Positions 1 through 9,600 are shown, counted from the first letter of the stretch. The stretch: DNA of 64,000 bases from Anditalea sp035461405 (GCA_035461405.1 DATHVH010000323.1:11550-75549), one strand, 5' to 3'. Made by a program: numbers and translations. Notes: generated by a model from the sequence alone, not told the origin.

Positions 1-1
1 A

Positions 2-88
2 ATGAACAGAAATGCACAAGCTGAAGGGAAAAATATACAACTTACAACTATACGGGGGTATGTGGTAAAGGAAAATGTAAAAACTTAA
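2..88 (+). CDS. Possible C-terminal end of a gene entering from the left
   Basis: A reading frame open from the window edge runs to a TAA at 86-88. It contains an ATG at position 2 and encodes about 28 mostly polar residues ending in VVKENVKT. It could be the tail of a protein that starts outside the window, or chance. I recognise no family. Confidence 0.25.
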   Translation: MNRNAQAEGKNIQLTTIRGYVVKENVKT

Positions 89-235
89 AATTTATTGCAA
101 TTATGATAATTTGCATAGTTGAAGCTTTTTAAAAAATATCGCGTTTACAATTCTAAACTTTATATCTAAGAGATTTACATTTAAGTAATTTGAATTTTTC
201 ATCGAATACTTTTATCTAATATTCCTTAATAGACA

Positions 236-811
236 TCAAAACCACCTTCCCAAAATAATCTTTATTCCAAAATGATTTCCCCAACTTGATTGTGCATCTT
301 CATAAATAAAATAAGTTCCTCCAAATTGAAGTCCGAAGGTCATTGCATATCTATTGTCAAACAATAAGTTGTACCCAGGTTCAATCCAAAGACCTATATT
401 GTTATTTTCTTCTAATCTATTTCTAGTCAAGCTTAAAACTGGTGCGACATAAAAACCTTCTGAACTTTGTTTTTTATATTCTTTTGGGTTTATAAATATG
501 GGAATAGCTGTCTCGAGTCCAAGGTGGCTTATTTCATTCGCTACATTTCTTATTCCAAGATTAAGTATTGAAGTCAGTCTAATATCTGCTCTTCTAGAAA
601 AAGGCCTTTGATATACTACTGGCAATATATTTATGTCCATTTCTCCTCTTTCGTAAAATGGCTCAACTGTCACACTGGGATTTACACCAATGAAATTAAA
701 TTTATTGATAGTTTGAGCTTTGACGGAGCTATAAAAACAAAGTATTATAATTAATAATAGATAAGTTTTATTAATAAGTACTGCATTAATCGTCTCTAAA
801 AATTTATACAT
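236..811 (-). CDS. Hypothetical outer-membrane beta-barrel-like protein
   Basis: This 191-residue protein has an N-terminal hydrophobic segment (about residues 14-32) ending in a Sec-type cleavage region at VKAQ, so it is probably exported. The rest alternates polar and aromatic/hydrophobic residues in short strands (for example GLWIEPGYN and GLQFGGTYF). It ends in a terminal phenylalanine, as outer-membrane barrels often do. No named family is recognised. It stands alone and is divergent from purU. A small outer-membrane barrel is inferred from composition only. Confidence 0.55.
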   Translation of the reverse strand: MYKFLETINAVLINKTYLLLIIILCFYSSVKAQTINKFNFIGVNPSVTVEPFYERGEMDINILPVVYQRPFSRRADIRLTSILNLGIRNVANEISHLGLETAIPIFINPKEYKKQSSEGFYVAPVLSLTRNRLEENNNIGLWIEPGYNLLFDNRYAMTFGLQFGGTYFIYEDAQSSWGNHFGIKIILGRWF

Positions 812-1000
812 GGCCGTTATACATTTGAAAAATATGAACTATTGCTTCCTTAATTTACAAAGTTTCTAATAAACTCCCCAAAAACCAGAGACGATATATC
901 CCTATTTTATCTATCCACCTTCTGAAAGAAAATTCTACCACAATAAACTTAGTCAAAAATTACACAAGCAATTTTCGCTAAAAACCATTTTTTTTATTCT

Positions 1001-1022
1001 ATATCTATCAAAGGATAGATAT
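1001..1022. promoter_or_regulatory. Inverted repeat in the purU leader
   Basis: Perfect 9-bp arms ATATCTATC and GATAGATAT flank an AAAG spacer. The element ends 17 nt before the purU start codon. It could be an operator or a small leader hairpin that limits ribosome access. Function is inferred from position alone. Confidence 0.4.
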
Positions 1023-1039
1023 TTCATTAATTTTAGAGC

Positions 1040-1894
1040 ATGGAAACAGCCATTTTAATTATTAAATGCAAGGACAATAAGGGAATCGTCGCAGAAGTAT
1101 CCAATTTTCTATATCGAAACAATGGCAATATAATCGCAGTGGATCAACATATAGATATAGAAACCGGGGAGTTTTTTATGAGAGCTGAATGGGAATTGGT
1201 TTCTTTTGATATTAATAAGGATCTGATATTAAAATCCTTTGGAGACCAGGTAGGTGATAAGTACCAAATGAAATATACCCTTTCCTTTTCACAGCCAAAA
1301 CCCCGCATGGCTATCTTTGTGTCCAAATTATCACATTGCCTTTTTGATGTATTGAGCAGATATTATTCTGGGCAGTTCCAAGTTGAGATTCCTCTTATAA
1401 TATCCAACCACCCTGATCTAGGAGCCGTGGTAAGGGCTTTTAAAATCCCCTTCCACATATTCCCCATTGATAAAGAAAACAAATTAGAGCAGGAACAAAA
1501 GCAATTGGAACTGTTAAAAAAACACCAAGTTGATTTTGTGGTACTAGCCAGATACATGCAGATATTAAGTCCAGCTTTTATAAGTGCATATCCATCAAAA
1601 ATCATAAATATCCACCACTCTTTTTTACCGGCATTTGTTGGTGCTAGACCATATCACGCTGCCCATAGCAGAGGAGTGAAGATCATTGGCGCCACAGCAC
1701 ATTATGTAACGGAGGAATTGGATGCCGGGCCTATCTTGGAACAAGATGTAGCCCGGGTTCGACACCACAACTCCGTAGAGGATCTGGTTCAAATCGGTCA
1801 GGATATAGAAAAGGTAGTACTTTCTAAAGCTATCAAATATCATCTTACCAGAAGGGTACAGGTAGTGGGAAATAAAACTGTGATTTTTAATTGA
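1040..1894 (+). CDS. purU: Formyltetrahydrofolate deformylase
   Basis: PurU hydrolyses 10-formyl-tetrahydrofolate to formate and tetrahydrofolate, balancing the one-carbon pool and supplying formate to purine synthesis. The 284 residues match the usual family length of about 280. An N-terminal ACT domain (residues 1-75, starting ETAILIIKCKDNKGIVAEVS) is followed by a formyl-transferase fold. The catalytic Asn/His motif INIHHSFLPAF lies near residues 189-200 and the catalytic Asp is in LDAGPI near 228. The ATG lies just after a 9-bp inverted repeat. It is a single gene, divergent from the barrel-like gene. Confidence 0.95.
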   Translation: METAILIIKCKDNKGIVAEVSNFLYRNNGNIIAVDQHIDIETGEFFMRAEWELVSFDINKDLILKSFGDQVGDKYQMKYTLSFSQPKPRMAIFVSKLSHCLFDVLSRYYSGQFQVEIPLIISNHPDLGAVVRAFKIPFHIFPIDKENKLEQEQKQLELLKKHQVDFVVLARYMQILSPAFISAYPSKIINIHHSFLPAFVGARPYHAAHSRGVKIIGATAHYVTEELDAGPILEQDVARVRHHNSVEDLVQIGQDIEKVVLSKAIKYHLTRRVQVVGNKTVIFN

Positions 1895-1966
1895 TCCCAG
1901 ATTTATATCGCTGAAGATTTCTTAAATTAGTGATGGATTTCCCTATCAACACAAACCCCTAATAAG

Positions 1967-2419
1967 ATGAAAACCAATGAGTTTTATAAAGCGTTGATCG
2001 AAAGATCATACCGAGCTGTGGAGAATAGGAATCTGGATGAGTTGGATGAATTGGTGCAAAAAGATGTCATAATTCATACCCGTGATATGAATATTCCAGG
2101 TAATAAAGAGGGAATAGATTACCTCAAAGAGCAAGGAAGGTTTTATATGGATGCTTTTCCTGATATGAGATTTTCCATAAAGGATATATTTATTGAAGGT
2201 GATAAAGGCATGGCCTACTATACCGTTACCGGAAGAAATACTGGTGAAATAAATGGTATGCCGCCTACCAATAAAGAGGTATCTGCAGATGTGGTGGAAA
2301 TGTTCCGCTTTAAAGAAGGAAAACTATCAGAATATTGGAGTGTTTTTGATAACCTATCCTTTATGATGCAATTGGGATTAATTACCCAAGAGGACCTTCA
2401 GAAAAAGGTAATGCACTGA
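1967..2419 (+). CDS. SnoaL-like / NTF2-fold ester cyclase family protein
   Basis: This 150-residue single-domain protein fits the SnoaL-like polyketide cyclase/ester cyclase group of the NTF2 superfamily. It begins with a helix (YKALIERSYRAVENRNLDELDELV), then a strand with IIHTRDM, an FPDMRFSIKDIF segment, and the diagnostic YTVTGRNTGEINGMPPTNKEV and FRFKEGKLSEYWSVFD stretches. Such folds bind small hydrophobic substrates in a conical pocket. The substrate cannot be predicted. The gene is followed by a strong terminator and looks monocistronic. Confidence 0.75.
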   Translation: MKTNEFYKALIERSYRAVENRNLDELDELVQKDVIIHTRDMNIPGNKEGIDYLKEQGRFYMDAFPDMRFSIKDIFIEGDKGMAYYTVTGRNTGEINGMPPTNKEVSADVVEMFRFKEGKLSEYWSVFDNLSFMMQLGLITQEDLQKKVMH

Positions 2420-2444
2420 TTAGCTAAGAAGTGAAGGGAAATCC

Positions 2445-2470
2445 AAAGAGGGCTTGATAAGCCCTCTTTT
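2445..2470 (+). terminator. Rho-independent terminator after the SnoaL-like gene
   Basis: Arms AAAGAGGGCTT and AAGCCCTCTTT form an 11-bp stem with a GAT loop followed by a T-run. It starts 26 nt after the stop codon. Confidence 0.85.
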
Positions 2471-2787
2471 ACTATTATTAAATTACTTTTGTATAAACTA
2501 GTTGAATGTAGTGAGATTTTTGAACCCAATTAAACATTTTAGAACACTGAAATAAAATTACTGCTAAGTAGGGAAAATGATTTCTATTAAAACATATAAA
2601 AGCATAGAAAAAAGGCTATAGCCTATTGTACCCTATATTGCATTTGATGGTTCTAATTTTAAATGAATACGCTGAAAAGTAAATCGTAAATATGAAAAGA
2701 TACTCTTTTTTAGTTCTTCATTCTTAACAAATAAAGACAAATTAAAATATACCTTTTTGTCTTTCATTCTTTCCGGTATAATAATAA
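2471..2787. other. Gene-free AT-rich stretch before the rtcB 3' end
   Basis: I see no credible ORF here. It contains a perfect 12-bp palindrome AGGCTATAGCCT (2613-2624). At 2733-2764, arms AAAGACAAA and TTTGTCTTT form a hairpin that could terminate rtcB, which is transcribed toward it. It lacks a clean T-tail. Confidence 0.4.
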
Positions 2788-4011
2788 TCAATCCTTATAC
2801 GGATCATACACATCTCCACCCGCCATGGCTACGCCTATTGGATTAAGCTTATGGAGTATCTTGATGGTATTACCCATATGACCCAACACTTCTTGCAGAT
2901 TTTTATAAACTTCTGGAGCTTCATCTGCACCAGATCCCCGAAGTTCAATCTGCCTACTTTTCATTTGTAATTTTACTGCATCAAAGTCCACCTTGCCTTT
3001 AGCCACAATGGTTGGGATCTTCCTACCACTGACCTTATCTCTCTTCCACTTTTTTTTCCCGGCTGCCTGGGTCCTGCTCATCACTCGGCCTGCGCCATGA
3101 ACAGTGGAATAAAGCGCCTTCTGGGATAGATCCCCTTCCACTCCTTCTATAATCACAGATGTATCCAACATATTGGCTCCTATAAATCCCATCTGGCCGG
3201 GAAATGCTGGGGTGCAGCCTTTTCTTACCACCCAGAAGTCTTCCCCAAAATGCTTTTCGCGCCAAGCAAAATTATGGTGATTGTGCACCTCAAATTCCAC
3301 ACTTGGATTGCCTAGAATTTCGAGCACTTTAGATACTGCCAAATCTCTGCCAGCATAGGCATAATCTCCTGCTAAATTCATAGCATTTATATAGTCCTGG
3401 CCCAGTTCGGAATGAATATCTAAAAGGATCGGAGGACTATCCATAGATCCTTCCTTACCGCGGTCAGTAAAACTTAGACCCTGTGACATAGCGATAAAAC
3501 CAGTAGCTGTTTTATGGCCAAATCCCCTTGAACCAAAATGCACACCTATCCACAGATATCCATCATCACCCTCAAACAAATCCACGTAATGATTGCCACT
3601 CCCTACCGTTCCTAATTGTTCTCTCGCCAGGTTGAGCATGTTTCTCTGAGGAGCAAATTCCGCTTTAGAAATTTTATCAAAAACTTCATGGTCTACGGGC
3701 TCATGATTAGGCCTACCCATACCAAATGATATCCTTCTAAAAATCTCATCCATGATTTTTGGAAGGTCTATATATATATCCTCTACTAAAAAGTCAGTCT
3801 TCACAGCTTTATTACCGCAGGCTATATCAAATCCCACTCCAGACACCGATACCTTATTTTTATAAGCCACTGCTCCACCTATAGGATGCGAATATCCATA
3901 ATGGGCATCGGCTGTCAATACACCTATATCCTCTTCTCCTATACATTTATGGATTTGGCGAATAGAATTATCATCTATAATCTCCTTCCCGAAGATGGTT
4001 AGGTTTTTCAT
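2788..4011 (-). CDS. rtcB: RNA-splicing/repair ligase RtcB family
   Basis: RtcB joins 2',3'-cyclic-phosphate or 3'-phosphate RNA ends to 5'-OH ends using GTP and Mn2+. The length (407) matches E. coli RtcB (408). Visible motifs in order are GVGFDIACGN (metal-binding Asp and Cys), GSGNHYVDL, HFGSRGFGHK, VHNHHNFAW (histidine metal ligands), GCTPAFPGQMGF and STVHGAGRVMSR. His305 in the last motif is the expected guanylylated histidine. The DIACGN form instead of the common DVGCGM suggests a divergent RtcB branch. No archease, rtcA or rtcR lies nearby. A small SpoIIAA-like gene precedes it on the same strand, 145 nt upstream. Confidence 0.93.
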   Translation of the reverse strand: MKNLTIFGKEIIDDNSIRQIHKCIGEEDIGVLTADAHYGYSHPIGGAVAYKNKVSVSGVGFDIACGNKAVKTDFLVEDIYIDLPKIMDEIFRRISFGMGRPNHEPVDHEVFDKISKAEFAPQRNMLNLAREQLGTVGSGNHYVDLFEGDDGYLWIGVHFGSRGFGHKTATGFIAMSQGLSFTDRGKEGSMDSPPILLDIHSELGQDYINAMNLAGDYAYAGRDLAVSKVLEILGNPSVEFEVHNHHNFAWREKHFGEDFWVVRKGCTPAFPGQMGFIGANMLDTSVIIEGVEGDLSQKALYSTVHGAGRVMSRTQAAGKKKWKRDKVSGRKIPTIVAKGKVDFDAVKLQMKSRQIELRGSGADEAPEVYKNLQEVLGHMGNTIKILHKLNPIGVAMAGGDVYDPYKD

Positions 4012-4156
4012 TTTGTTCTGTATGAAAATTTTATATAACTATAAAGCACTTAGTGAATACACCTTATGAATAAGATTATGAAATAACGATGGTTTTTGGA
4101 TTAGTTTCTAATCCCCTATTCACTAATGTTCCTATAAACTAAGTCCTCACTTCCCC

Positions 4157-4510
4157 TTACATTTTTACCCAACTTATGGCTTTCTCTCTTTCTTCAAAAG
4201 AAAAATAATTAGTCTCAGGTGACATTACTGTCCCTGTCACTTTGATCAATATTTCTTTCCACTTAGCGTCTCCCACCATAGCAATTTTCTTAAATCTATT
4301 ATATGTAGGGATATTTTTTAGATCTTCAAAAAGAGCTTTGGGAGTTACATTTTCAAATTCGGGCAACTCTAAGTATAGCCTAGGATCTTCATGATCTTCC
4401 AATACCTTTACTATCTCTGGATTTAAGGCTTCAAAAGTATGCTTATCTATTACTTTAGTAACTCTTATAGCCAAAATATTATTTTTCGATTCATTTAAAA
4501 ACTCTACCAT
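4157..4510 (-). CDS. SpoIIAA-like (STAS-type) protein
   Basis: A 117-residue cytosolic protein matching the SpoIIAA-like family (PF11964). It shows an initial strand with ILAIRVTKVIDKHTFE, a central YLELPEFENVTPKALFEDLK, then FKKIAMVGDAKWKEILIKV and a C-terminal FSFEEREKAISWVKM. Members have a STAS-like fold. Roles in membrane association or stress have been suggested, but none is firmly established. It is transcribed in the same direction as rtcB with a 145-nt gap, so co-transcription is uncertain. Confidence 0.8.
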   Translation of the reverse strand: MVEFLNESKNNILAIRVTKVIDKHTFEALNPEIVKVLEDHEDPRLYLELPEFENVTPKALFEDLKNIPTYNRFKKIAMVGDAKWKEILIKVTGTVMSPETNYFSFEEREKAISWVKM

Positions 4511-4803
4511 TATATTTTTATTTAGAAATTATATGTATCATAAAATTACCCGTAAATCTAAAGGAGCTATATTCACTCGAGCGCAATAGCTGACAGTCCA
4601 CCATCGACAGCCACAAAAAGCATAATTTAATTTTTTACTATTTCTATTTGTTTGTGGCTCGAAAGCGGTTTTACAATTTCACATTATTATAACGATCCCA
4701 TTCTTTGAAATGTTAGATATGAGTTTTTAACTCTCCCACTAATTGTCTATTTTTATTTAGAAGGAAAATTAATCAGTGTATATATCTTTTTAAATGCAAA
4801 ATC

Positions 4804-5628
4804 ATGAAAACCAGACTCATAGTATTGATTGATTTTAGTGCAGAAAATCTTTTGAAATTTGCAGGATTATGGAGTGAGATACTTCATGCTGATCTAATTC
4901 TAATCCATCAAGTGCCAGGATTGATACCGTCTTTAGCAGATGGAGAAAGTAGGGCTTTGATTATAGAAGAGGAAAAAAAAGAAGCCTTGGAGAAATTAAA
5001 ATCATTGGCTTTTGATTATTTTCCTCAACTACAAAATGTCAAATATCATGTTTCCGAACAACTTCTCCTGACAACAATTAAATCTATATCGGTCCAGGAT
5101 AATGAATATAAAAATGTGGTATTAACTGGACTGAAAAAACGTGGTTTTTTTGAACAACTAATTTTTGGAAGTACTACTTCTAGAATAATAGATGAATTGG
5201 ATTATCCAGTAATTGCAATTCCGGCAAATATTGAAGCATTCATTCCAGAAAAAATAATTTTATCACTAAGCTATAGATTCCCTTTAAATCAAGGTGCCTA
5301 TCACAGACTTATTAGTGCGTTTGAAGATACTATTCAGATAAGTGAAATCATATCTGTGGTCACTCCCAAAGACAACTATCTAGAAAGTGAAACCTATCTA
5401 AAAAGTCTTACTTCGGAAATCAAAAAGGAAGTGCCTACATCATATAAACTGTTTAAGGGAGATGAGCCTTTTAATGAAATTAAGCAACATGTATTGACGG
5501 GCCAGAAAAATTGTCTCTTGGTAGTTCAGAAAGGGTCAAGAACCTTATCAGATCAGTTCTTTAGAAAATTTTTTATCAATGAACTTGTCCATGATGGATC
5601 TATCCCACTAGTAGTTCTGCCATTATGA
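4804..5628 (+). CDS. Tandem-domain universal stress protein
   Basis: The 274-residue protein carries two UspA-type domains, about 1-145 and 150-274. Domain 1 has the opening strand RLIVLIDFSAEN and a recognisable ATP-binding-type loop, LKKRGFFEQLIFGSTTSRII, followed by DYPVIAIPA. Domain 2 repeats the end of the fold (GSRTLSDQFFRKFF, then PLVVLPL) but with a degenerate nucleotide loop. Its stop codon overlaps the start of the downstream Kef-type antiporter by 4 nt. This implies translational coupling and suggests the USP modulates or signals with the transporter (inference). Confidence 0.88.
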   Translation: MKTRLIVLIDFSAENLLKFAGLWSEILHADLILIHQVPGLIPSLADGESRALIIEEEKKEALEKLKSLAFDYFPQLQNVKYHVSEQLLLTTIKSISVQDNEYKNVVLTGLKKRGFFEQLIFGSTTSRIIDELDYPVIAIPANIEAFIPEKIILSLSYRFPLNQGAYHRLISAFEDTIQISEIISVVTPKDNYLESETYLKSLTSEIKKEVPTSYKLFKGDEPFNEIKQHVLTGQKNCLLVVQKGSRTLSDQFFRKFFINELVHDGSIPLVVLPL

Positions 5629-7295
5629 ACTGGTTTGCCGAAATAGCCCTACATCCTTTCTATGAGTTTGCGTTGATATTGTTTTTTGCTGCATTGTTAG
5701 GAGCATTGGGTCAATTGTTTAGACAGCCGCTTATTGTAATGTTTATTGCTTTGGGCATACTGGTAGGGCCAGCATTTTTGGATATAGTGAAATCTGAAGA
5801 AAACATTCAGCTGCTTGCCGAAATAGGGATAGCTATACTGCTATTTATAGTTGGTCTCAAGCTGGATTTGAGGATTATAAAATCCGTGGGGAAAATTGCC
5901 CTGATTACTGGTATGGGACAGGTAATCTTTACATCTTTGATAGGCTATTTTATTGCTCTTGCCCTGGATTTCTCTAGCCTCCATAGTTTCTACATTGCAG
6001 TAGCCCTTACTTTTTCCAGTACCATCATTATAGTAAAACTACTCTCTGATAAAAAAGAAATAGATGCTCTTCATGGTCAGATAGCGATAGGTTTTCTTAT
6101 CGTACAGGATATGGTGGTGATATTAGTCATGATAGTACTTTCATCTATGGGTCAGGATGAGGGTAATTCTATAGGTGAGGACATTGCATTTACCCTGATT
6201 TCTGGTTTATTTCTCCTTTTCATCACCTTCGTAATGATGAAATGGGTAATACCGATACTAAGTCCCTTTTTAGCAAAATCAACAGAAATGTTAACCCTAT
6301 TTGCCATCGCATGGGCAGTAACGCTCGCGGCTTTTGGTGAAATGATCGGATTTAGTGGGGAGGTAGGTGCTTTTTTGGCAGGCGTGAGTTTGGCTTCTTC
6401 TAAATTTAAAGATGTGATCGGCAGCAGGCTAATCAGTTTAAGGGATTTTCTATTGCTTTTCTTTTTTGTTAATCTGGGAGCTAACCTTAATTTAGAAGTA
6501 ATCGGCAATCAGATTCCCTCTGCACTGATTTTCTCTGCATTTGTCCTGATAGGCAATCCACTGATAGTGCTAATCATAATGGGAGTGATGGGATATCGAA
6601 AGAGGACATCTTTTCTTGCTGGCCTTACAGTAGCACAGATAAGTGAGTTCTCGCTTATATTTGCGGGTCTTGGGCTAGCTGTGGGACATTTAAATGAAGA
6701 GGTAGTCGGACTGATTACTTTGGTAGGATTGATTACTATTGCTCTTTCCACTTACCTTATTCTATATTCCCATCAGATTTACGAATTCATTGCTCCTGTA
6801 TTATCCCCCTTTGAAAAGAAAAATCCCTATAGGGAAATGGACTTCAAACCCGTGCAATATCAACATTTTGATGTGATTCTTTTTGGGTTGGGACGTTTTG
6901 GAAGTAAGGTCGCAGAAATGCTGGACCAGCACCCCGAAACCAATTACTTGGGAATTGATTTTGACCCCCAGTTAGTAGAAACATTTCAAAAAAGGGGGAA
7001 AGATGTAATCTATGGTGATATGGAAGATCCTGAAATTTTAGAACATATTCCCTACCGTACATCAACCTGTATACTCAGTACTATACCTAATATGGACCAT
7101 TCTGTACATCTGGTGAAAAAATTAAAAAGAGAAGGGTACAAGGGTAGAATCCTTATTACTGCACTTAATGAAAAAGAACAGGAATTACTTCAGATATGTG
7201 AAGCGGATGAAGTTTTACTCCCCCATGAAATGGCTGCCAGGAATTTTTACAGCGATTTTATGGAGAAAATAAGCAAGACTCAGTTTAACAGATAA
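5625..7295 (+). CDS. Kef-type cation:proton antiporter (CPA2) with NAD-binding domain
   Basis: An integral inner-membrane protein of 556 residues. Residues 1-385 form about 12 hydrophobic helices with typical CPA2 features (GQLFRQPLIVMFIALGILVGP, FSSTIIIVKLLSDKKE, IGFSGEVGAFLAGVSLA). From about residue 413 a TrkA-N/RCK domain follows, with the dinucleotide loop GLGRFG and an acidic residue at the end of the second strand (LGIDFDP). Members exchange K+ or Na+ for H+ under nucleotide control. No TrkA-C domain is visible. It is translationally coupled to the universal stress protein through an overlapping ATGA. Confidence 0.92.
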   Translation: MNWFAEIALHPFYEFALILFFAALLGALGQLFRQPLIVMFIALGILVGPAFLDIVKSEENIQLLAEIGIAILLFIVGLKLDLRIIKSVGKIALITGMGQVIFTSLIGYFIALALDFSSLHSFYIAVALTFSSTIIIVKLLSDKKEIDALHGQIAIGFLIVQDMVVILVMIVLSSMGQDEGNSIGEDIAFTLISGLFLLFITFVMMKWVIPILSPFLAKSTEMLTLFAIAWAVTLAAFGEMIGFSGEVGAFLAGVSLASSKFKDVIGSRLISLRDFLLLFFFVNLGANLNLEVIGNQIPSALIFSAFVLIGNPLIVLIIMGVMGYRKRTSFLAGLTVAQISEFSLIFAGLGLAVGHLNEEVVGLITLVGLITIALSTYLILYSHQIYEFIAPVLSPFEKKNPYREMDFKPVQYQHFDVILFGLGRFGSKVAEMLDQHPETNYLGIDFDPQLVETFQKRGKDVIYGDMEDPEILEHIPYRTSTCILSTIPNMDHSVHLVKKLKREGYKGRILITALNEKEQELLQICEADEVLLPHEMAARNFYSDFMEKISKTQFNR

Positions 7296-7480
7296 TTTAT
7301 AAAAAGCCTTAGATAACATAAAAACAATATAGTGAGCCTCTAATCAAAACTAATTTACAATATATAGCTAAAGTCAAATTCAGTCATAAAGGCGGAAGAA
7401 ATACCATGCACCACGGCAACCTTTATAAATTTTTAAACCAAAATCTTTAACAAGCAGTTAGGTGGCAAAAAGTCAGAAAA

Positions 7481-7561
7481 ATGGAATTAGTAATAGTAGG
7501 TTCTGTTGTAATAACCGCAATTATTATGATCAGGGTAGTAATTAAAAAAGTTTTTGAGTAG
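7481..7561 (+). CDS. Possible 26-residue single-span membrane peptide
   Basis: ATG to TAG encodes 26 residues: a hydrophobic run (LVIVGSVVITAIIMI) followed by a basic end (RVVIKKVFE). This is the composition of a small single-pass membrane peptide with a cytosolic positive tail. There is no obvious ribosome-binding site, and chance in AT-rich DNA cannot be excluded. Confidence 0.25.
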   Translation: MELVIVGSVVITAIIMIRVVIKKVFE

Positions 7562-7635
7562 AATAAAGGGATTGTGATGCATCTGAATACGCTGCATGAA
7601 AAATAAGGCTTTCAAGCTCAAATCGATACATAGGC

Positions 7636-7674
7636 TGAAAAAACAGAGGTGCAAGGTCAGAGACCTCCCACCTC
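7636..7674 (-). terminator. gdhA terminator
   Basis: A two-part hairpin has outer arms GAGGTG/CACCTC and inner arms AGGTC/GACCT with an AGA loop (7646-7674). On the minus strand it is followed by TGTTTTTTC. It sits 41 nt after the gdhA stop codon. Confidence 0.75.
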
Positions 7675-7714
7675 ATATTTTAATATTAACTTATTTTCTA
7701 ATTGCTGCCCATTT

Positions 7715-9073
7715 TTACACTATCCCTTGAGCTTTCATAGCTTCTGCTACTTTGAGGAAACCAAAGATATTAGCCCCTTCAAGGTAGTTGCCCGGAACGC
7801 CGTATTCTTCTGCCGCATTCAAACATACCTCATGGATATTTTCCATGATATGCATAAGTTTGGCATCAACATCTTCCCGGTTCCAATATACACCCATCCT
7901 ATTTTGGGTCATTTCCAAGCCAGAAACTGCGACTCCTCCCGCATTGGCACATTTACCTGGAGCATATAAGATATTTGATTCCTGAAGTACGGCTATGGCT
8001 TCTGAACTACAGGGCATATTTGCACCCTCAGCCAGAAGTATAATTTTATTTTCCGCTAAATGCTCAGCATCTTTTTTATTGATTTCATTTTGTGTAGCGC
8101 AAGGGAATACACAGTCAGCCTCCACTTTCCATAGAGGATTAAAGTCGGAATCATCCGTTTCAAAATATTCCGCCTCAGGATATTCATCTACATATTCTTT
8201 GATTCTGCCACGCTTAGTATTTTTTAAGTCCTTAATAAAGTCAAGCTTCGCTTCATCTATCCCATCCTTATCCACTATATATCCAGAAGAATCAGAAACA
8301 GTTATAGGAATTCCTCCAAGTTCTATAATTTTCTCAATGGCATATTGCGATACATTGCCCGCTCCTGATACGATACATTTTTTACCTTCTATGGAATCAT
8401 CTTTGGCCTTTAGCATATTACAGGCAAAATAAATGAGACCGTAACCAGTAGCCTCTGGCCGAATGACGCTTCCTCCCCAGTGCTTACCCTTGCCGGTAAG
8501 AATTCCGGTAAATTCATTTTTCAATTTTTTATACATGCCAAACATGTATCCGATCTCCCGAGATCCTACTCCTATATCCCCTGCAGGCACATCGGTAAAA
8601 TCTCCAATATGTCTGAAGAGCTCCTGCATGAAAGCTTGGCAAAACCGCATAATCTCAGCATCTGATTTTCCTTTGGGATCAAAATCAGCCCCACCTTTAC
8701 CACCTCCCATAGGCAAACTGGTCAGAGCATTTTTAAAAATCTGCTCGAAAGCCAAAAACTTTAGTATACTTGAATTTACTGAGGGGTGAAATCGAAGCCC
8801 ACCTTTATATGGACCGATAGCAGAATTCATTTGAACCCTATAACCCCTGTTAATCTGCACTTCTCCGGCATCATCTTGCCATGCCACACGAAAAGTTATC
8901 ACACGCTCAGGTTCTATCATCCTTTCCAGGATCTTGAGATCTCCGTATTCGGGATGACGCTCGAGTACCCTTCCAACGGATGAAACAACTTCTTCTACTG
9001 CCTGAATAAATTCTTTTTCATTTGGACTTCTTTTATTGATATAGGTTAAAATTTGTTTTTTTAAATCGGTCAT
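7715..9073 (-). CDS. gdhA: NADP-type glutamate dehydrogenase
   Basis: GdhA aminates 2-oxoglutarate with ammonia to form glutamate. The 452 residues match the hexameric bacterial class (E. coli 447). The substrate-binding segment GPYKGGLRFHPSVN is followed by PMGGGKGGADFDPKGKSD with the catalytic lysine near residue 125. The catalytic Asp lies in VPAGDIGVGSREIGYM. The Rossmann loop CIVSGAGNVSQYA and a C-terminal substrate loop (CANAGGVAVSGLEMTQN) are also visible. It is monocistronic, with its own terminator. NADP rather than NAD specificity is inferred from overall similarity. Confidence 0.95.
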   Translation of the reverse strand: MTDLKKQILTYINKRSPNEKEFIQAVEEVVSSVGRVLERHPEYGDLKILERMIEPERVITFRVAWQDDAGEVQINRGYRVQMNSAIGPYKGGLRFHPSVNSSILKFLAFEQIFKNALTSLPMGGGKGGADFDPKGKSDAEIMRFCQAFMQELFRHIGDFTDVPAGDIGVGSREIGYMFGMYKKLKNEFTGILTGKGKHWGGSVIRPEATGYGLIYFACNMLKAKDDSIEGKKCIVSGAGNVSQYAIEKIIELGGIPITVSDSSGYIVDKDGIDEAKLDFIKDLKNTKRGRIKEYVDEYPEAEYFETDDSDFNPLWKVEADCVFPCATQNEINKKDAEHLAENKIILLAEGANMPCSSEAIAVLQESNILYAPGKCANAGGVAVSGLEMTQNRMGVYWNREDVDAKLMHIMENIHEVCLNAAEEYGVPGNYLEGANIFGFLKVAEAMKAQGIV

Positions 9074-9600
9074 AAGGTAGATTAGGTTTGATATATATAT
9101 GCTTATTACCTAAACGGGTTGTAGAGACAACTGTTAAAATAATAAGCCTACTTGCTATAATCGCAAGATTTTTCTTTCGGCCGCCTAATTTAAGAAAAAT
9201 AGCTCAATACGCACTACTCCTTTGATTTGGTTTTGGTATCATTTACAAAACTAACCTTACCTAGACCACAATATTTCCATTAAAATAATTGTATATCTAT
9301 AACAGGAAAAAATATCTTATAAAAACTGTCAATCTTTATCATATACTTAAGAGAAATAGTATAAATGCCCGGCTCATGGTACTCTATTCCAAATGGATTC
9401 GATGAAGATGAAGTTTCCCATTACCAAATCCCCAATTTAAATCTTCACATGACTGTTTCTCTTCACCTGATTTATTCAGGAAATAATAAGGTGGAAAAAG
9501 TAATTTAAGCATCAGCTGCAGACAAAGAATCCGCGGTATTATAAGCTTTAGCAAAAAAAATAAAATAGAAACAAATAAAAAGTAGCCAATTAAATAAATT
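9074..9600. other. Intergenic stretch upstream of gdhA
   Basis: This 5' region of gdhA probably carries its promoter; the elements are not clear enough to call. A small hairpin CTTGC-TATAATC-GCAAG lies at 9151-9167. A hydrophobic minus-strand ORF (9384-9620) starts inside the next terminator and is judged spurious. Confidence 0.4.

Larger units (their letters stand above)
7296..7714. other. Intergenic stretch between convergent kef and gdhA
   Basis: No standard-length gene is present. It contains a possible 26-codon membrane ORF (7481-7561) and a strong hairpin with a T-run on the minus strand (7636-7674). The rest is AT-rich with no feature I can name. Confidence 0.5.

Noticed and set aside
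4609..4655. AGCCACAAA/TTTGTGGCT inverted repeat near the USP leader
   Set aside because: Short arms with a long loop in AT-rich DNA and no useful position relative to either start codon.
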